From assembly GCF_028737205.1 (NCBI RefSeq), contig NZ_JAQZAL010000016.1:96342-160341 (forward strand): DNA of 64,000 nt. Direction: 5' to 3'. Of the stretch, positions 45,413-53,706 are shown piece by piece; position 1 is the first letter of the stretch; each line of letters begins with the position of its first letter. A model generated the notes under the pieces. That model did no database searches. It saw only the letters and a list, made by a program, of their open reading frames with translations, and had not been told where the DNA came from. The DNA is from Actinomycetospora lutea. Lineage in GTDB: Bacteria; Actinomycetota; Actinomycetes; Mycobacteriales; Pseudonocardiaceae. A program made the position numbers and the translations under genes.

Positions 45413-46965
45413 TTCTCGTCCTCGTCGAGCCCGTCGCCGGCCGGGTAGGCGCACGACCGGCACCGACCCATGACCAGGACGGCGCAAGGCTGCCCACAGC
45501 GCTCGCACACAGACTCCGGTAGGGACAGCTCGAGCGAAGGGGACAGCGAACGGGACAGCTCCTTACGGCCCTGACCTGGGGAAGGGACAGTCGGGACCGT
45601 GGGGACAACGGTGTACGTGCCGCGCTTGCCGCGCGTGAGCTGTCCGTCGTCGGCCATACGCCCGGCGGTCCGCTTGACCAGCTCGTAGGACAGGCCCGTG
45701 GCGGCGGCGATGGCCTTAGGCCCTTGCCCCGGATGCTCGCGAAGGTGGGCGAGGATGGCCGCGCGGGTGTCGGACACCAGGTGCTCGAGCGCAGGCCCCT
45801 CGAGCAGGGACCACGTGCCGTGCTCCGCGCTGAACGAGAGCGCTAGCTCTTGCTCGTCGACGTCGCGGCCGACGACGTGCAGGGTGCCGTCGGCCTGGCC
45901 TCGAGCCCGCTGTAGCACCATCACTCCGTCTGCCCCACCGGCGAGGCCCTGTGTGCCACTCAGTAGATCCAGGAAGTCGTCCGCCGCGGCCTTCCTCGTG
46001 TGATGGACCACGACGACGGCCACGCCGTAGTCGTCGGCCAGGCGCTTGGCGCGGGACATCACCCTGTAGTCGGCGTCGTAGGCGCTGCCTCGAGGATCGG
46101 TGCGACCACGGACGCGGGCGAGGACGTCGATGACGACCAACCGGCGGTCGGGGTGCGCCTCGAGCCACTCGGCGATGCGCTCGTCGCCGCCAGCGTCCAG
46201 CGGCTCGCACTGGATGGAGAACGTGAGCCGGCCCCGCGGGAGCGGGGCACCGGCGAGGACCTTGCCCAGCCGGTCGCGCAGCCGGCGGTCGGTGTCCTCG
46301 AGCGCGAGGTAGAGGACGTCGCCGGCCTCGGTGATGTCGATGGCGCCGAGGGCCTTCCCGCCGCTCGCGACGGCGACGGCCAAGCCCATGCTCAACCAGC
46401 TCTTGCCGACCTTTGGCGGGCCCGCGAGCATCGTGACGCCTTCGGGCACGATGCCAGGCACCGCCCATCGCGGCGGCGCGAACGTCATCCTCATCAGCTC
46501 TTCGGCCGTGAACGACGTAGGGCGCGCGGGGCGCCTGCTGGTGGGGACACCCTCGGTGTCCCGACTGTCCCGACTGTCATGTTCGCGCTGGTCAGGCGCA
46601 TATTCCGATGATCGCACGACTGTCCCGACCGCTGTCCCCTTCGCTGGGCGGCTGTCCCTTCGCGGGCTCGTCGACACCACCGGCGTCGGCCACGGCGGGG
46701 TGGCGGTGACCTGGTTCTCACGGTGCCCGTCCACCAGGGCCTCGAGCGCCTCGTGCGCGAGGTCCCGCGGCGGGCCGGGGCGATGCCGGTAGAACTCCGG
46801 CGGTGGGTTCGCGATCAAAGCCCCGGCGCGCTCAGCGAAGGCGGCGTCCTCTTTGGCGCGGACGACCTCGGCATACGTTGCCGCGCGCACCCCCTCATGA
46901 CCTCGAGCCTCGAGCCACGCCACGACGCCCTCCTCCGCTGTGGGCTTCTCGGTCGGCGCCCTCAT
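45409..46965 (-). CDS. RepA-like AAA ATPase with winged helix and zinc-ribbon tail
   Basis: From ATG 46965 the protein has 518 residues. Residues ~150-390 form a RepA/AAA_25-type hexameric helicase core: Walker A GPPKVGKS at 182-189, Walker B RRLVVIDVLAR near 276-283, and VVVVHHTRK near 317-325. A winged-helix region (TRAAILAHLREHPGQGPKAIAAATG) follows near 400-450. A C-terminal four-Cys ribbon (487, 490, 502, 505) ends RCRSCAYPAG. It probably drives element replication. Its start overlaps the upstream small gene by ATGA. Confidence 0.85.
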   Translation of the reverse strand: MRAPTEKPTAEEGVVAWLEARGHEGVRAATYAEVVRAKEDAAFAERAGALIANPPPEFYRHRPGPPRDLAHEALEALVDGHRENQVTATPPWPTPVVSTSPRRDSRPAKGTAVGTVVRSSEYAPDQREHDSRDSRDTEGVPTSRRPARPTSFTAEELMRMTFAPPRWAVPGIVPEGVTMLAGPPKVGKSWLSMGLAVAVASGGKALGAIDITEAGDVLYLALEDTDRRLRDRLGKVLAGAPLPRGRLTFSIQCEPLDAGGDERIAEWLEAHPDRRLVVIDVLARVRGRTDPRGSAYDADYRVMSRAKRLADDYGVAVVVVHHTRKAAADDFLDLLSGTQGLAGGADGVMVLQRARGQADGTLHVVGRDVDEQELALSFSAEHGTWSLLEGPALEHLVSDTRAAILAHLREHPGQGPKAIAAATGLSYELVKRTAGRMADDGQLTRGKRGTYTVVPTVPTVPSPGQGRKELSRSLSPSLELSLPESVCERCGQPCAVLVMGRCRSCAYPAGDGLDEDEK

Positions 46966-47246
46966 GCGCCCGTGCGTCGACGTCGTGCCTGCGCGGACCT
47001 GAGAGCCATCGAGAGGAAGTGCGCCCGGCGAGCGGCTTCGACCTGGGTAGCGCGTTCCTGAGGTGACAGCGTGCCGTCGGGGTCGACCTCGCGTTCCCAC
47101 TTGGCCTCCAGCCCGGCGCGGGCCGGAGCCGTCGCAGCGCTCCGATCGTGAGTGCTCGCCCTCGCCCAGCGACGGTTGGCCGCGATCCGAGCTCGCAGCC
47201 TCCGCTCGGCCCCGCTAGCGTCTAACTCATGAGACTTGTGCGTCAT
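46962..47246 (-). CDS. Small conserved protein of actinobacterial mobile elements
   Basis: This 94-residue protein has a pattern I know from replication modules of actinobacterial elements but without a function: RRLRARIAANRRWARASTHD, then APARAGLEAKWEREVDPDG and RAHFLSMALRSAQARRR. It is basic and probably helical. It is the first gene of the leftward block and overlaps the ATPase gene by ATGA. A divergent plus-strand gene starts 69 bases away. Confidence 0.75.
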   Translation of the reverse strand: MTHKSHELDASGAERRLRARIAANRRWARASTHDRSAATAPARAGLEAKWEREVDPDGTLSPQERATQVEAARRAHFLSMALRSAQARRRRTGA

Positions 47247-47315
47247 GGCCGAGCAGCCTGGCCCTGCGGCGAGGAGCGCACAAGTGATGACTCTTACACG
47301 CCACAGGGAGGAGCC

Positions 47316-47855
47316 GTGAGAGCCGTGAATCGGGCGGCCGGTGAGGCCGCCGCTAGGTTGGCCGCCGTGCGCGACGACGACCCCTCCCTGCGTCGTGTCC
47401 GAACTACGCCCGAGTTGGGGGACGGGAGCTGGTACGTGGTCGACGGCCTGGCCGGTGACGTGGAGGTGTTCGTTCGGATGGGTCTGGACACCCGCCACCG
47501 CTCCGTCGTCCAGGAGGTCGTCGTCCGGAGCAACCATCGCGTGGCATCCGACCAGGTGCAGCGGCTCCCGCTCGCGACGTTGGAGCGGTTGGCGAACCGT
47601 CCGCTTGACGGAGAACAGCTCAGAGACATGCTTGTCAGCACCGGTCCCGTGTTGCGGGATGATCCGGAGGAGAGTGCGGAGGCGTTCGCGGACCGAGTGG
47701 CGAGGCGCTACGCGCTGCACGCCGCACTCACCAGATCACCGGCGAAGGCCATGGCCGACGAGTCCGAGGTGCCGGTGAGCAGGGTCCACAGGTGGGTCAG
47801 AGAGGCTCGCCGCCTGGGGAAGCTGGCACCAGGTCGGCAGGGGACCGCGGGCTAA
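47316..47855 (+). CDS. Conserved hypothetical protein with C-terminal helix-turn-helix
   Basis: From GTG 47316, 2 bases after AGGGAGGAG, the protein has 179 residues. The N-terminal two thirds are mixed alpha/beta (DGSWYVVDGLAGDVEVFVRMGLD). The C-terminus (SPAKAMADESEVPVSRVHRWVREARRLGKL) has the form of an HTH. It is divergent from the replication block across a 69-base space, the position expected of an element regulator. I do not recognise a named family. Confidence 0.7.
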   Translation: MRAVNRAAGEAAARLAAVRDDDPSLRRVRTTPELGDGSWYVVDGLAGDVEVFVRMGLDTRHRSVVQEVVVRSNHRVASDQVQRLPLATLERLANRPLDGEQLRDMLVSTGPVLRDDPEESAEAFADRVARRYALHAALTRSPAKAMADESEVPVSRVHRWVREARRLGKLAPGRQGTAG

Positions 47856-47964
47856 GAAGTAGAAGTCGCCGGGCTCGAAATGGGGTTTGCATCCTCCGCG
47901 GCCCGAGGGGCGGCGACCGTGCTTTGGGGAGAGAAGCCGAACGCCTTCTCGCTTCTGCGGTGGG

Positions 47965-48876
47965 TCAGACGCGGTCGCCGCGAGCCATCCGCCGCGCGGC
48001 GTCGCGGGCGCGCTCGTCGGCGGCGCTCGCTCCGTAACGGCGGACCATGACCGGCGAGCGCCATCCGGCGAGCTTCTCTACGTCGCCCTCGTTGGCGCCG
48101 TTGGCGAGCAGGTCGTGCGCCCAGGTGTGCCGGAACTTGTGGGGGTTGATCGGTGCCATGCCGACCGCGGCGCAGCGCCGGGCGAGCATCTCGGCTACGC
48201 CGCCGCCGGAGAGCCGCCACCCGCCCACGACGCCCGGGCGCTGGGTGAGCAGCAGCGGCGCGGAGGCCGCCGCCGGGTGCTTGGCCCGCGCCCGCAAGTA
48301 CTTCCGCAGCGCCAGCGCGGTCTTCGCCCCGAACGGCACGATCCGCGGCCGGGAGCCCTTGGTCCGGTAGAGGGTGACCTGCTGGGCGCGCAGGTCGACA
48401 TCGTCGAGGTTGATCCCGGCCAGCTCGCCGCGGCGGCACCCGGTGTCGAGCAGCAGGCGCATCGCCGCGGTGTCGCGGCGTTCCAGGAAGCCGGGGCCGT
48501 CGGTGGCGCGCAGCAGCCGGGTCAAATCCTCGTCGTGGATCACCGGCACGACGTGCTCCTCGGCCTCGGGCAGGGCGATGCCGGCGGCGGGATTGACCTC
48601 GATGACGCCCTCGGCCGCGAGGTAGCCCAGCAGCAGCCGCACGGCGATCAGCCGGACCCGCCGGGTGGCCTTCGACCGGCCGGCGTCGGCGAGGTGGCGC
48701 ATCCACTCGTGGATGTGGCGGGTGGTGATCTGGTGGGGCTCGGTCAGCTTCGGGTGGGCCTCGGCGAGCCACGCGGTGAACTGGTCGGCGCCGCGGCGAT
48801 AGACCGTACGGGTCTCCTCGGAGACCTCGGTCAGGGTCAGCATCCACTCATCGACGAGATCGGCCAGCGCGTCCAC
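47965..48876 (-). CDS. Tyrosine recombinase/integrase (XerC/D-like)
   Basis: This 303-residue integrase has an N-terminal SAM-like core-binding domain (residues ~5-95) and the catalytic set: Arg in TGCRRGELAG, Lys in TKGSRP, HKFRHTW (His and Arg), Trp in AGWRS, and the nucleophile Tyr in VRRYGAS. It would recombine the 58-bp repeats. The GTG start is 62 bases from the divergent methyltransferase start and 95 from the right repeat. No excisionase is recognisable. Confidence 0.95.
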   Translation of the reverse strand: MDALADLVDEWMLTLTEVSEETRTVYRRGADQFTAWLAEAHPKLTEPHQITTRHIHEWMRHLADAGRSKATRRVRLIAVRLLLGYLAAEGVIEVNPAAGIALPEAEEHVVPVIHDEDLTRLLRATDGPGFLERRDTAAMRLLLDTGCRRGELAGINLDDVDLRAQQVTLYRTKGSRPRIVPFGAKTALALRKYLRARAKHPAAASAPLLLTQRPGVVGGWRLSGGGVAEMLARRCAAVGMAPINPHKFRHTWAHDLLANGANEGDVEKLAGWRSPVMVRRYGASAADERARDAARRMARGDRV

Positions 48877-48938
48877 GGTGCTAAGTTATCACCACACGGA
48901 GCGCTGTACGAAACTACCGAAGGCTAGGGCGGTCACCA

Positions 48939-49733
48939 ATGCTCGACATCGGCCCAGCTCAGACGTCTGATCTGCCCCTCACCGGCGAGCGCACGGTGCC
49001 GGGGCTGGACGTCGAGAACTACTGGTTCCGGCGCCACGAGGCCGTCTACCGGGCGCTGGCGCCCGCGTGCGCCGGAGCGGTCGTGCTCGACGCGGGGGTC
49101 GGCGAGGGCTACGGGGCCGCCCTCCTCGCGACGACCGCGAGGACCGTCGTCGCCCTCGAGCTCGACCCCGCCGTCGCCGCCCACGTCGCCGCCCGGTACC
49201 CGCAGGTGCCGACCGTGCGGGCCGACCTCCAGGCGTTCCCCGTCGCCGACGCGTCCGTCGACGCCGTCGTGACCCTGCAGGTGATCGAGCACCTGTGGGA
49301 CCAGCCCGGCTTCCTCGCCGAGTGCGCCCGCGTCCTGCGCCCGGGCGGGCGGCTGCACTGCGCCACGCCCAACCGCCTGACGTTCTCCCCCGGCGCCGGC
49401 CCCGGCGACCGCCCGCTCAACCCGTTCCACACCCGCGAGCTCACCGGCGCCGAGCTGGCGTCCCTGATCACCGACGCCGGCCTGGAGGTCGAGGCCCTGA
49501 CCGGGCTGCACCACGGGCCGGGGCTGCGAGAGCTCGACGCCCGCCACGGCGGCTCGGTGATCGACGCCCAGATCGCGCTGGCGCTCTCCGGGGAGGCCTG
49601 GCCCGACGGGCTGGCCGCCGACGTGGCGGCGGTGACCGCCGACGACTTCGACCTGCGCGCCGACGAGGCCGACGGCGCCGACGATGTGGACGCCTCGCTG
49701 GACCTGCTGGTCAGCGCCGTCCGGCGAGCGTGA
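48939..49733 (+). CDS. SAM-dependent methyltransferase (Rv3030-like) with element-supplied N-terminus
   Basis: This 264-residue methyltransferase has motif I VVLDAGVGEGYGAALLA, an acidic VALELDP loop, and VVTLQVIEHLWDQPGFLAECARVLRPGG. It is followed by GH57 and glycosyltransferase genes, as Rv3030-Rv3032 in M. tuberculosis, a locus linked to methylglucose lipopolysaccharide. The first 11 residues (MLDIGPAQTSD) come from the integrated element; the ancestral ones are at 39111. The element also supplies the promoter, in the 62 bases shared with the integrase. Confidence 0.9.
   Translation: MLDIGPAQTSDLPLTGERTVPGLDVENYWFRRHEAVYRALAPACAGAVVLDAGVGEGYGAALLATTARTVVALELDPAVAAHVAARYPQVPTVRADLQAFPVADASVDAVVTLQVIEHLWDQPGFLAECARVLRPGGRLHCATPNRLTFSPGAGPGDRPLNPFHTRELTGAELASLITDAGLEVEALTGLHHGPGLRELDARHGGSVIDAQIALALSGEAWPDGLAADVAAVTADDFDLRADEADGADDVDASLDLLVSAVRRA
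48972..49029 (+). repeat. Right attachment repeat of the integrated element (58 bp)
   Basis: This copy lies inside the methyltransferase gene, encoding residues 12-30 plus flanking bases. It matches the left repeat except for two silent changes. Sequence to its right is chromosomal and to its left belongs to the element. Confidence 0.93.
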
Positions 49734-50082
49734 GCACGGGGTCGGCCACCGACTCGGGCAGCGCCTGGCGCATCGCGCCCGCCGCCGCCTCGGTGACGAC
49801 CACGTCGCCGGTGTCGCCGCCGCCCGAGCAGGAGGTGCCGCCGGCGGTCAGCTCGCCGCCGCCGCCCGTGCACTGGTCGGCGGTGGTGACGGGCACGCCC
49901 GGGACGGGCGAGGGGCCAGCGAGGACTCCGGCGAGGATGCGCGGCTCACAGGATCCCTCTCGACGTCGAGGAGTGGTTCGCTCGGGTCAACGAGAGGAGG
50001 ACGGCGACGTGATGCCTCGTCACCGTTCCGGGGGCGCGCCCGTGACAGACTCCGACGCCGGGCGCCGACGAGAGGAGCGTGC
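49734..50082. other. Intergenic space before the GH57 gene
   Basis: No secure gene. A 61-codon minus-strand frame (49711-49896) ends VVVTEAAAGAMRQALPESVADPVLTLAGRR. It has Cys-x-Gly-rich segments but no clear ribosome binding site, and could be a decayed C-terminus. The GH57 promoter should lie here. Confidence 0.4.
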
Positions 50083-51639
50083 TTGAGCAGGGAACCGGTG
50101 GGCACGTTCTGCCTCGTCCTGCACTCGCACCTGCCCTGGCTGCTGCGCCACGGGGCCTGGCCCGTCGGCGAGGACTGGCTCTACCAGGCCTGGGCGCACT
50201 CCTACCTGCCCGTCGTCGAGACCCTCGAGCGCCTCGCCGCGCGCGGGCACCGGGACCTGCTGACGCTGGGCGTCACACCGGTCCTCGCCGCCCAGCTCGA
50301 CCACCCCGCGGCCCTGCGCGCGATGCACACGTGGCTCGCCGACTGGCAGCTGCGCGCGCACGAGGCCCACGTCCTCCAGCCGGCCCTGGCCACCCGCGAG
50401 CACCGCGCCGCCGCTCACGCCCTCGAGGTCTTCGAGCGCGACTGGCGCCACGGCGGCTCGCCCGTGCTGCGCCGACTGGCCGACGACGACGTCGTGGAGC
50501 TGCTCGGCGGGCCCGCGACCCACCCGTTCGCCCCGCTGCTGCCCGGCCGCGTGCGCCGCTTCCTCCTCGACGCCGGGCTGCGCGACGCCGCGCTGCGCCT
50601 GGGCCGGCGCCCGGCGGGCATCTGGGCGCCCGAGTGCGGCTACGCCCCCGGTCTGGAGCAGGACTACGCGGCGGCGGGCGTGCAGCGCTTCCTCGTCGAC
50701 GGCCCGGCGCTGCGCGGCGCCACCGCGGCGGCCCACCCCGTCGAGGGCACCGACGTCGTCGCCTTCGCCCGCGACCTCGAGGTGACCTACCGCGTGTGGT
50801 CGCCGCGCGCGGGCTACCCGGGCGCGGCGGACTACCGCGACTTCCACACCTACGACCACACCACCGGCCTCAAGCCCGCGCGGGTCACCGGGCGCCGCGT
50901 CGCCACCGCGGACAAGAAGCCCTACGACCCCCCGCGCGCGGCGGCCGCCGTGGCGCGGGACGCGGCGGACTTCGTGGCCACCGTGCGACGGCGTCTGGAG
51001 ACGCTGCGCGATCGCCGCGGCCGACCCGGCCTCGTCGTCAGCGCGTTCGACACCGAGCTGTTCGGTCACTGGTGGCACGAGGGCCCGGCGTGGCTCGAGG
51101 CCGTGCTGACCGCGCTGCCGGAGGCCGGGGTGCGGGTGACCACCCTGCGCGGCGCGGTCGCGGCGGGGCACGTCGAGGAGCCGGTGGTGCTGCCGGCGTC
51201 GTCGTGGGGGTCGGGCAAGGACTGGCGGGTGTGGGACGGGCTCGCGGTGCGCGACATGGTGGCCGACAACGAGGACGTGGCGCGCCGGCTGCTCGCCGCC
51301 GTCGACGGGGCCGCGCCGACCGCGGGCCGTGACGCCACCCTCGACGCGCTCGCCACGCAGGCGGCGCTGGCCCTGTCCAGCGACTGGGCGTTCATGGTCA
51401 CCAAGGAGTCCGCCGTCCACTACGCCCGGCGCCGCGCGGCGCAGCACCGCGACCGGGTCCGCGAGCTCACCGACCTGCTGCCCGCGGGCCGCCACGCCGA
51501 GGCCGCCGCCCGCGCCGCGGCCTTCACCGCGCAGGACGACGCCTTCGGGCGCCTCGACGCCCGCGCGCTGCGGCGGGGCCGGTCGGGTGACCGCCGCCGC
51601 ACCACCCCTACCTACTCGGGAGTAGGGTCGCTCGCCTAG
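50083..51639 (+). CDS. GH57 family alpha-glucan branching-type enzyme (Rv3031-like)
   Basis: This 518-residue protein starts FCLVLHSHLPWLLRHG. It has the GH57 nucleophile Glu in IWAPECGY and the acid/base Asp in SAFDTELFGHWWHEG, with the C-terminal helical domain DWAFMVTKESAVHYARRR found in bacterial 1,4-alpha-glucan branching enzymes. In mycobacteria this gene belongs to the methylglucose lipopolysaccharide locus. The TTG at 50083 follows AGAGGAG by 6 bases; a GTG five codons later is possible. Confidence 0.92.
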   Translation: MSREPVGTFCLVLHSHLPWLLRHGAWPVGEDWLYQAWAHSYLPVVETLERLAARGHRDLLTLGVTPVLAAQLDHPAALRAMHTWLADWQLRAHEAHVLQPALATREHRAAAHALEVFERDWRHGGSPVLRRLADDDVVELLGGPATHPFAPLLPGRVRRFLLDAGLRDAALRLGRRPAGIWAPECGYAPGLEQDYAAAGVQRFLVDGPALRGATAAAHPVEGTDVVAFARDLEVTYRVWSPRAGYPGAADYRDFHTYDHTTGLKPARVTGRRVATADKKPYDPPRAAAAVARDAADFVATVRRRLETLRDRRGRPGLVVSAFDTELFGHWWHEGPAWLEAVLTALPEAGVRVTTLRGAVAAGHVEEPVVLPASSWGSGKDWRVWDGLAVRDMVADNEDVARRLLAAVDGAAPTAGRDATLDALATQAALALSSDWAFMVTKESAVHYARRRAAQHRDRVRELTDLLPAGRHAEAAARAAAFTAQDDAFGRLDARALRRGRSGDRRRTTPTYSGVGSLA

Positions 51640-51661
51640 CGGCCGGAGGGAGGGAGAAGGC

Positions 51662-52891
51662 GTGCGCGTGCTGATGCTCTCCTGGGAGTACCCGCCGGTG
51701 GTCGTCGGCGGGCTCGGACGCCACGTGCACGCGCTGGCCACCGCCCTCGCCGACGCCGGCCACGACGTCGTCGTCGTCGCGCGCCAGCCCACCGGCACCG
51801 ACGCGCACACCCACCCGACCACGCTGGAGCGCCACGACGGGGTGCGCGTCCTGCGCGTCGCCGAGGACCCGCCGCACCTGGAGTTCGTCCGCGACCTCGT
51901 CGCGTGGACCCTGGGCCTCGGGCACGCGATGCTGCGCGCCGCGGGCACGCTGCTGCGCGGCTGGAGCCCCGACGTCGTGCACGCCCACGACTGGCTCGTC
52001 GCGCACGCCGCGATCACCGTCGCCGACCTGACCGGGGGGCCGCTGGTGGCGACGCTGCACGCCACCGAAGCGGGCCGGCACGGCGGCTGGCTCTCGCAGA
52101 CGCTCAACCAGCAGGTGCACTCCGTGGAGTGGTGGCTCGCCCGCCGCGCCGACGCCGTCATCACCTGCTCCGAGGCGATGCGCACGGAAGTCTCGGGGCT
52201 CTTCGACCTCGACCCCGACGACGTCACCGTCGTCCACAACGGGATCGACCCGGCGAGCTGGCTGCGCACCGCCGAGCGCCGCCCCGGCCCGCCGACCCTG
52301 CTCTACCTCGGGCGCCTCGAGTGGGAGAAGGGCGTGCACGACCTCGTCGCCGCGCTGCCCGCGATCCGCCGCGCCCACCCCGGCACGAAGCTGGACGTGG
52401 CGGGGACCGGTTCGTGCTCGGACTGGCTCGCCGAGCGGGCCCGCGTCGCCCGCGTCCGGCGGTCGGTCCGGCTGCTCGGCCACGTCGACGACGCCGTCCT
52501 GCGCGACCTGCTGGCCCGCACCGACGCCGCGGTGCTCCCCAGCCGCTACGAGCCCTTCGGGATCACCGCCCTCGAGGCGGCGGCCGCGGGCGCGCCGCTG
52601 GTCGCGTCGCGGGCCGGCGGGCTGGGCGAGGTGGTGGTCGACGGCGTCACCGGCCTGTCCTTCGACCCCGGCGACGTGCCCGGCCTGGCGCGGGCCGTGA
52701 TCCGCTGCCTCGACGACCCGGCGGCCGCGCGCGCCCGCGCCGACGCCGCCCGCGCGCGCCTGCACACCGACTTCGCCTGGCCGGCGATCGCCGACCGCAC
52801 CGCCGAGGTCTACGCCACCGCCCGCCCCGCTCCCCCGCGCGACCTCGGCCGCCCCAAGATCCCGACCGGCAACGTCTTCGGGCTCACCTGA
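51662..52891 (+). CDS. GT4-family glycosyltransferase (Rv3032-like)
   Basis: This 409-residue GT-B enzyme begins RVLMLSWEYPPVVVGGLGRHV, the sugar-donor loop of glycogen-synthase-like GT4 enzymes. It has the EPFGITALEAAAAGAPLVAS motif with the E-x7-E pair. Rv3032 elongates alpha-1,4-glucan for methylglucose lipopolysaccharide and capsule glucan, and the same role is inferred from family and position. The start is a GTG 22 bases after the GH57 stop, so the two are co-transcribed. Confidence 0.93.
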   Translation: MRVLMLSWEYPPVVVGGLGRHVHALATALADAGHDVVVVARQPTGTDAHTHPTTLERHDGVRVLRVAEDPPHLEFVRDLVAWTLGLGHAMLRAAGTLLRGWSPDVVHAHDWLVAHAAITVADLTGGPLVATLHATEAGRHGGWLSQTLNQQVHSVEWWLARRADAVITCSEAMRTEVSGLFDLDPDDVTVVHNGIDPASWLRTAERRPGPPTLLYLGRLEWEKGVHDLVAALPAIRRAHPGTKLDVAGTGSCSDWLAERARVARVRRSVRLLGHVDDAVLRDLLARTDAAVLPSRYEPFGITALEAAAAGAPLVASRAGGLGEVVVDGVTGLSFDPGDVPGLARAVIRCLDDPAAARARADAARARLHTDFAWPAIADRTAEVYATARPAPPRDLGRPKIPTGNVFGLT

Positions 52892-52900
52892 CCGGCCCCT

Positions 52901-52940
52901 GTGAGCGAAATTCGGGGCCATAGCCCCGAATTTCGCTCAC
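52901..52940. terminator. Perfect 18-bp inverted repeat, bidirectional terminator
   Basis: GTGAGCGAAATTCGGGGC (52901-52918) is exactly complementary to 52923-52940 around a 4-base cata loop. It lies between the convergent glycosyltransferase and acyltransferase genes and overlaps the stop codon of the latter. Confidence 0.85.
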
Positions 52941-53683
52941 GTAGGAGGGCGCGCGGGCTCCCCCGCCGAGGTGCCGGGCGCGCCGTCGGAGCCCACCGCC
53001 TGCCCCGCCGCCAGCGCGGTCTTGCGCGCGATGTCGGCGAGGGCCTCGCGCTCGGCCGCGGCCGCCTCGTAGTCGGCCATCCGGTCGCGGACGACGCGCG
53101 CCGGCGCGCCCACGGCCACCGACCAGTCCGGCACGTCGCCCCGCACCACCGCGTGCGCGCCGAGCACGCAGCCCCGCCCCACCCGCGCCCCGCGCAGCAC
53201 CGTCACCTTCGTGCCGATCCACGTCTCCGGCCCCACGCGCACCGGCGACTTGACGATGCCCTGGTCCTTGATCGGCAGGTGGACGTCGGTGTAGCGGTGG
53301 TCGAAGTCGCACACGTAGATCCAGTCGGAGAGCAGGGTCGCCTCGCCGAACTCGATGTCCAGGTAGCAGTTGACCGTGTTCTCGTTGCCGAACACCGACT
53401 TGTCCCCGATGCGCAGCGACCCCTCGTGGCAGCGCAGGCGGGTGTGGTCGCCGATGTGCACGAACCGGCCGATCTCCAGGCGCCCGAACCCCTCCCGCGC
53501 CTCGAGCTGCACGCCCTTGCCCAGGAACACCAGCCCGTGCAGCACGATGTGCGGCTGGCGCAACCGGACCTTGAGCATCCGCCAGTAGCGGACCAGGTAG
53601 AACGGCGACCACGCGCGGTGGCGCACGATCCAGCGCAGCGAGGCCCAGGTGAGCAGTCGCGGCTGGCGCGGATCCGACCTCAC
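52937..53683 (-). CDS. Left-handed beta-helix acyltransferase (Rv3034c-like)
   Basis: This 248-residue protein has hexapeptide repeats across residues ~65-190 (IGRFVHIGDHTRL, IGDKSVFGNENTV, VGPETWIGTKVTVLRGARVGRG) and ends the coil with AVGAPARVVRDR. Such enzymes acetylate sugars; the Rv3034c homologue lies at the same place and is assigned to acylation of the methylglucose polymer. The C-terminal ~35 residues are an Ala/Gly/Pro tail. The start is GTG. Confidence 0.88.
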   Translation of the reverse strand: MRSDPRQPRLLTWASLRWIVRHRAWSPFYLVRYWRMLKVRLRQPHIVLHGLVFLGKGVQLEAREGFGRLEIGRFVHIGDHTRLRCHEGSLRIGDKSVFGNENTVNCYLDIEFGEATLLSDWIYVCDFDHRYTDVHLPIKDQGIVKSPVRVGPETWIGTKVTVLRGARVGRGCVLGAHAVVRGDVPDWSVAVGAPARVVRDRMADYEAAAAEREALADIARKTALAAGQAVGSDGAPGTSAGEPARPPT

Positions 53684-53706
53684 GGTGACGACCCTACGAT
53701 CGCCCG

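Larger units (their letters stand above)
39141..49029. mobile_element. Integrated ~9.8-kb phage-satellite-like element
   Basis: Direct 58-bp repeats bound the element. The tyrosine integrase lies just inside the right end, transcribed leftward. Contents from left: CoiA-like nuclease, DndB-like protein, a minus-strand block of small proteins with a terminase-small-subunit-like protein, an HK97-type capsid protein, a Cys-rich protein, a RepA-like ATPase, two small conserved genes and the integrase. No portal, large terminase, prohead protease, tail, lysis or conjugation gene is visible. This fits a satellite that depends on a helper phage, or a remnant prophage. Confidence 0.88.

Noticed and set aside
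39141..49029. Intact prophage
   Set aside because: No portal, large terminase, protease, tail, lysis or repressor genes could be found in any frame.
49711..49896. Minus-strand small gene after the methyltransferase
   Set aside because: It overlaps the methyltransferase 3' end, lacks a ribosome binding site and matches no family I know; it is mentioned only as an intergenic note.
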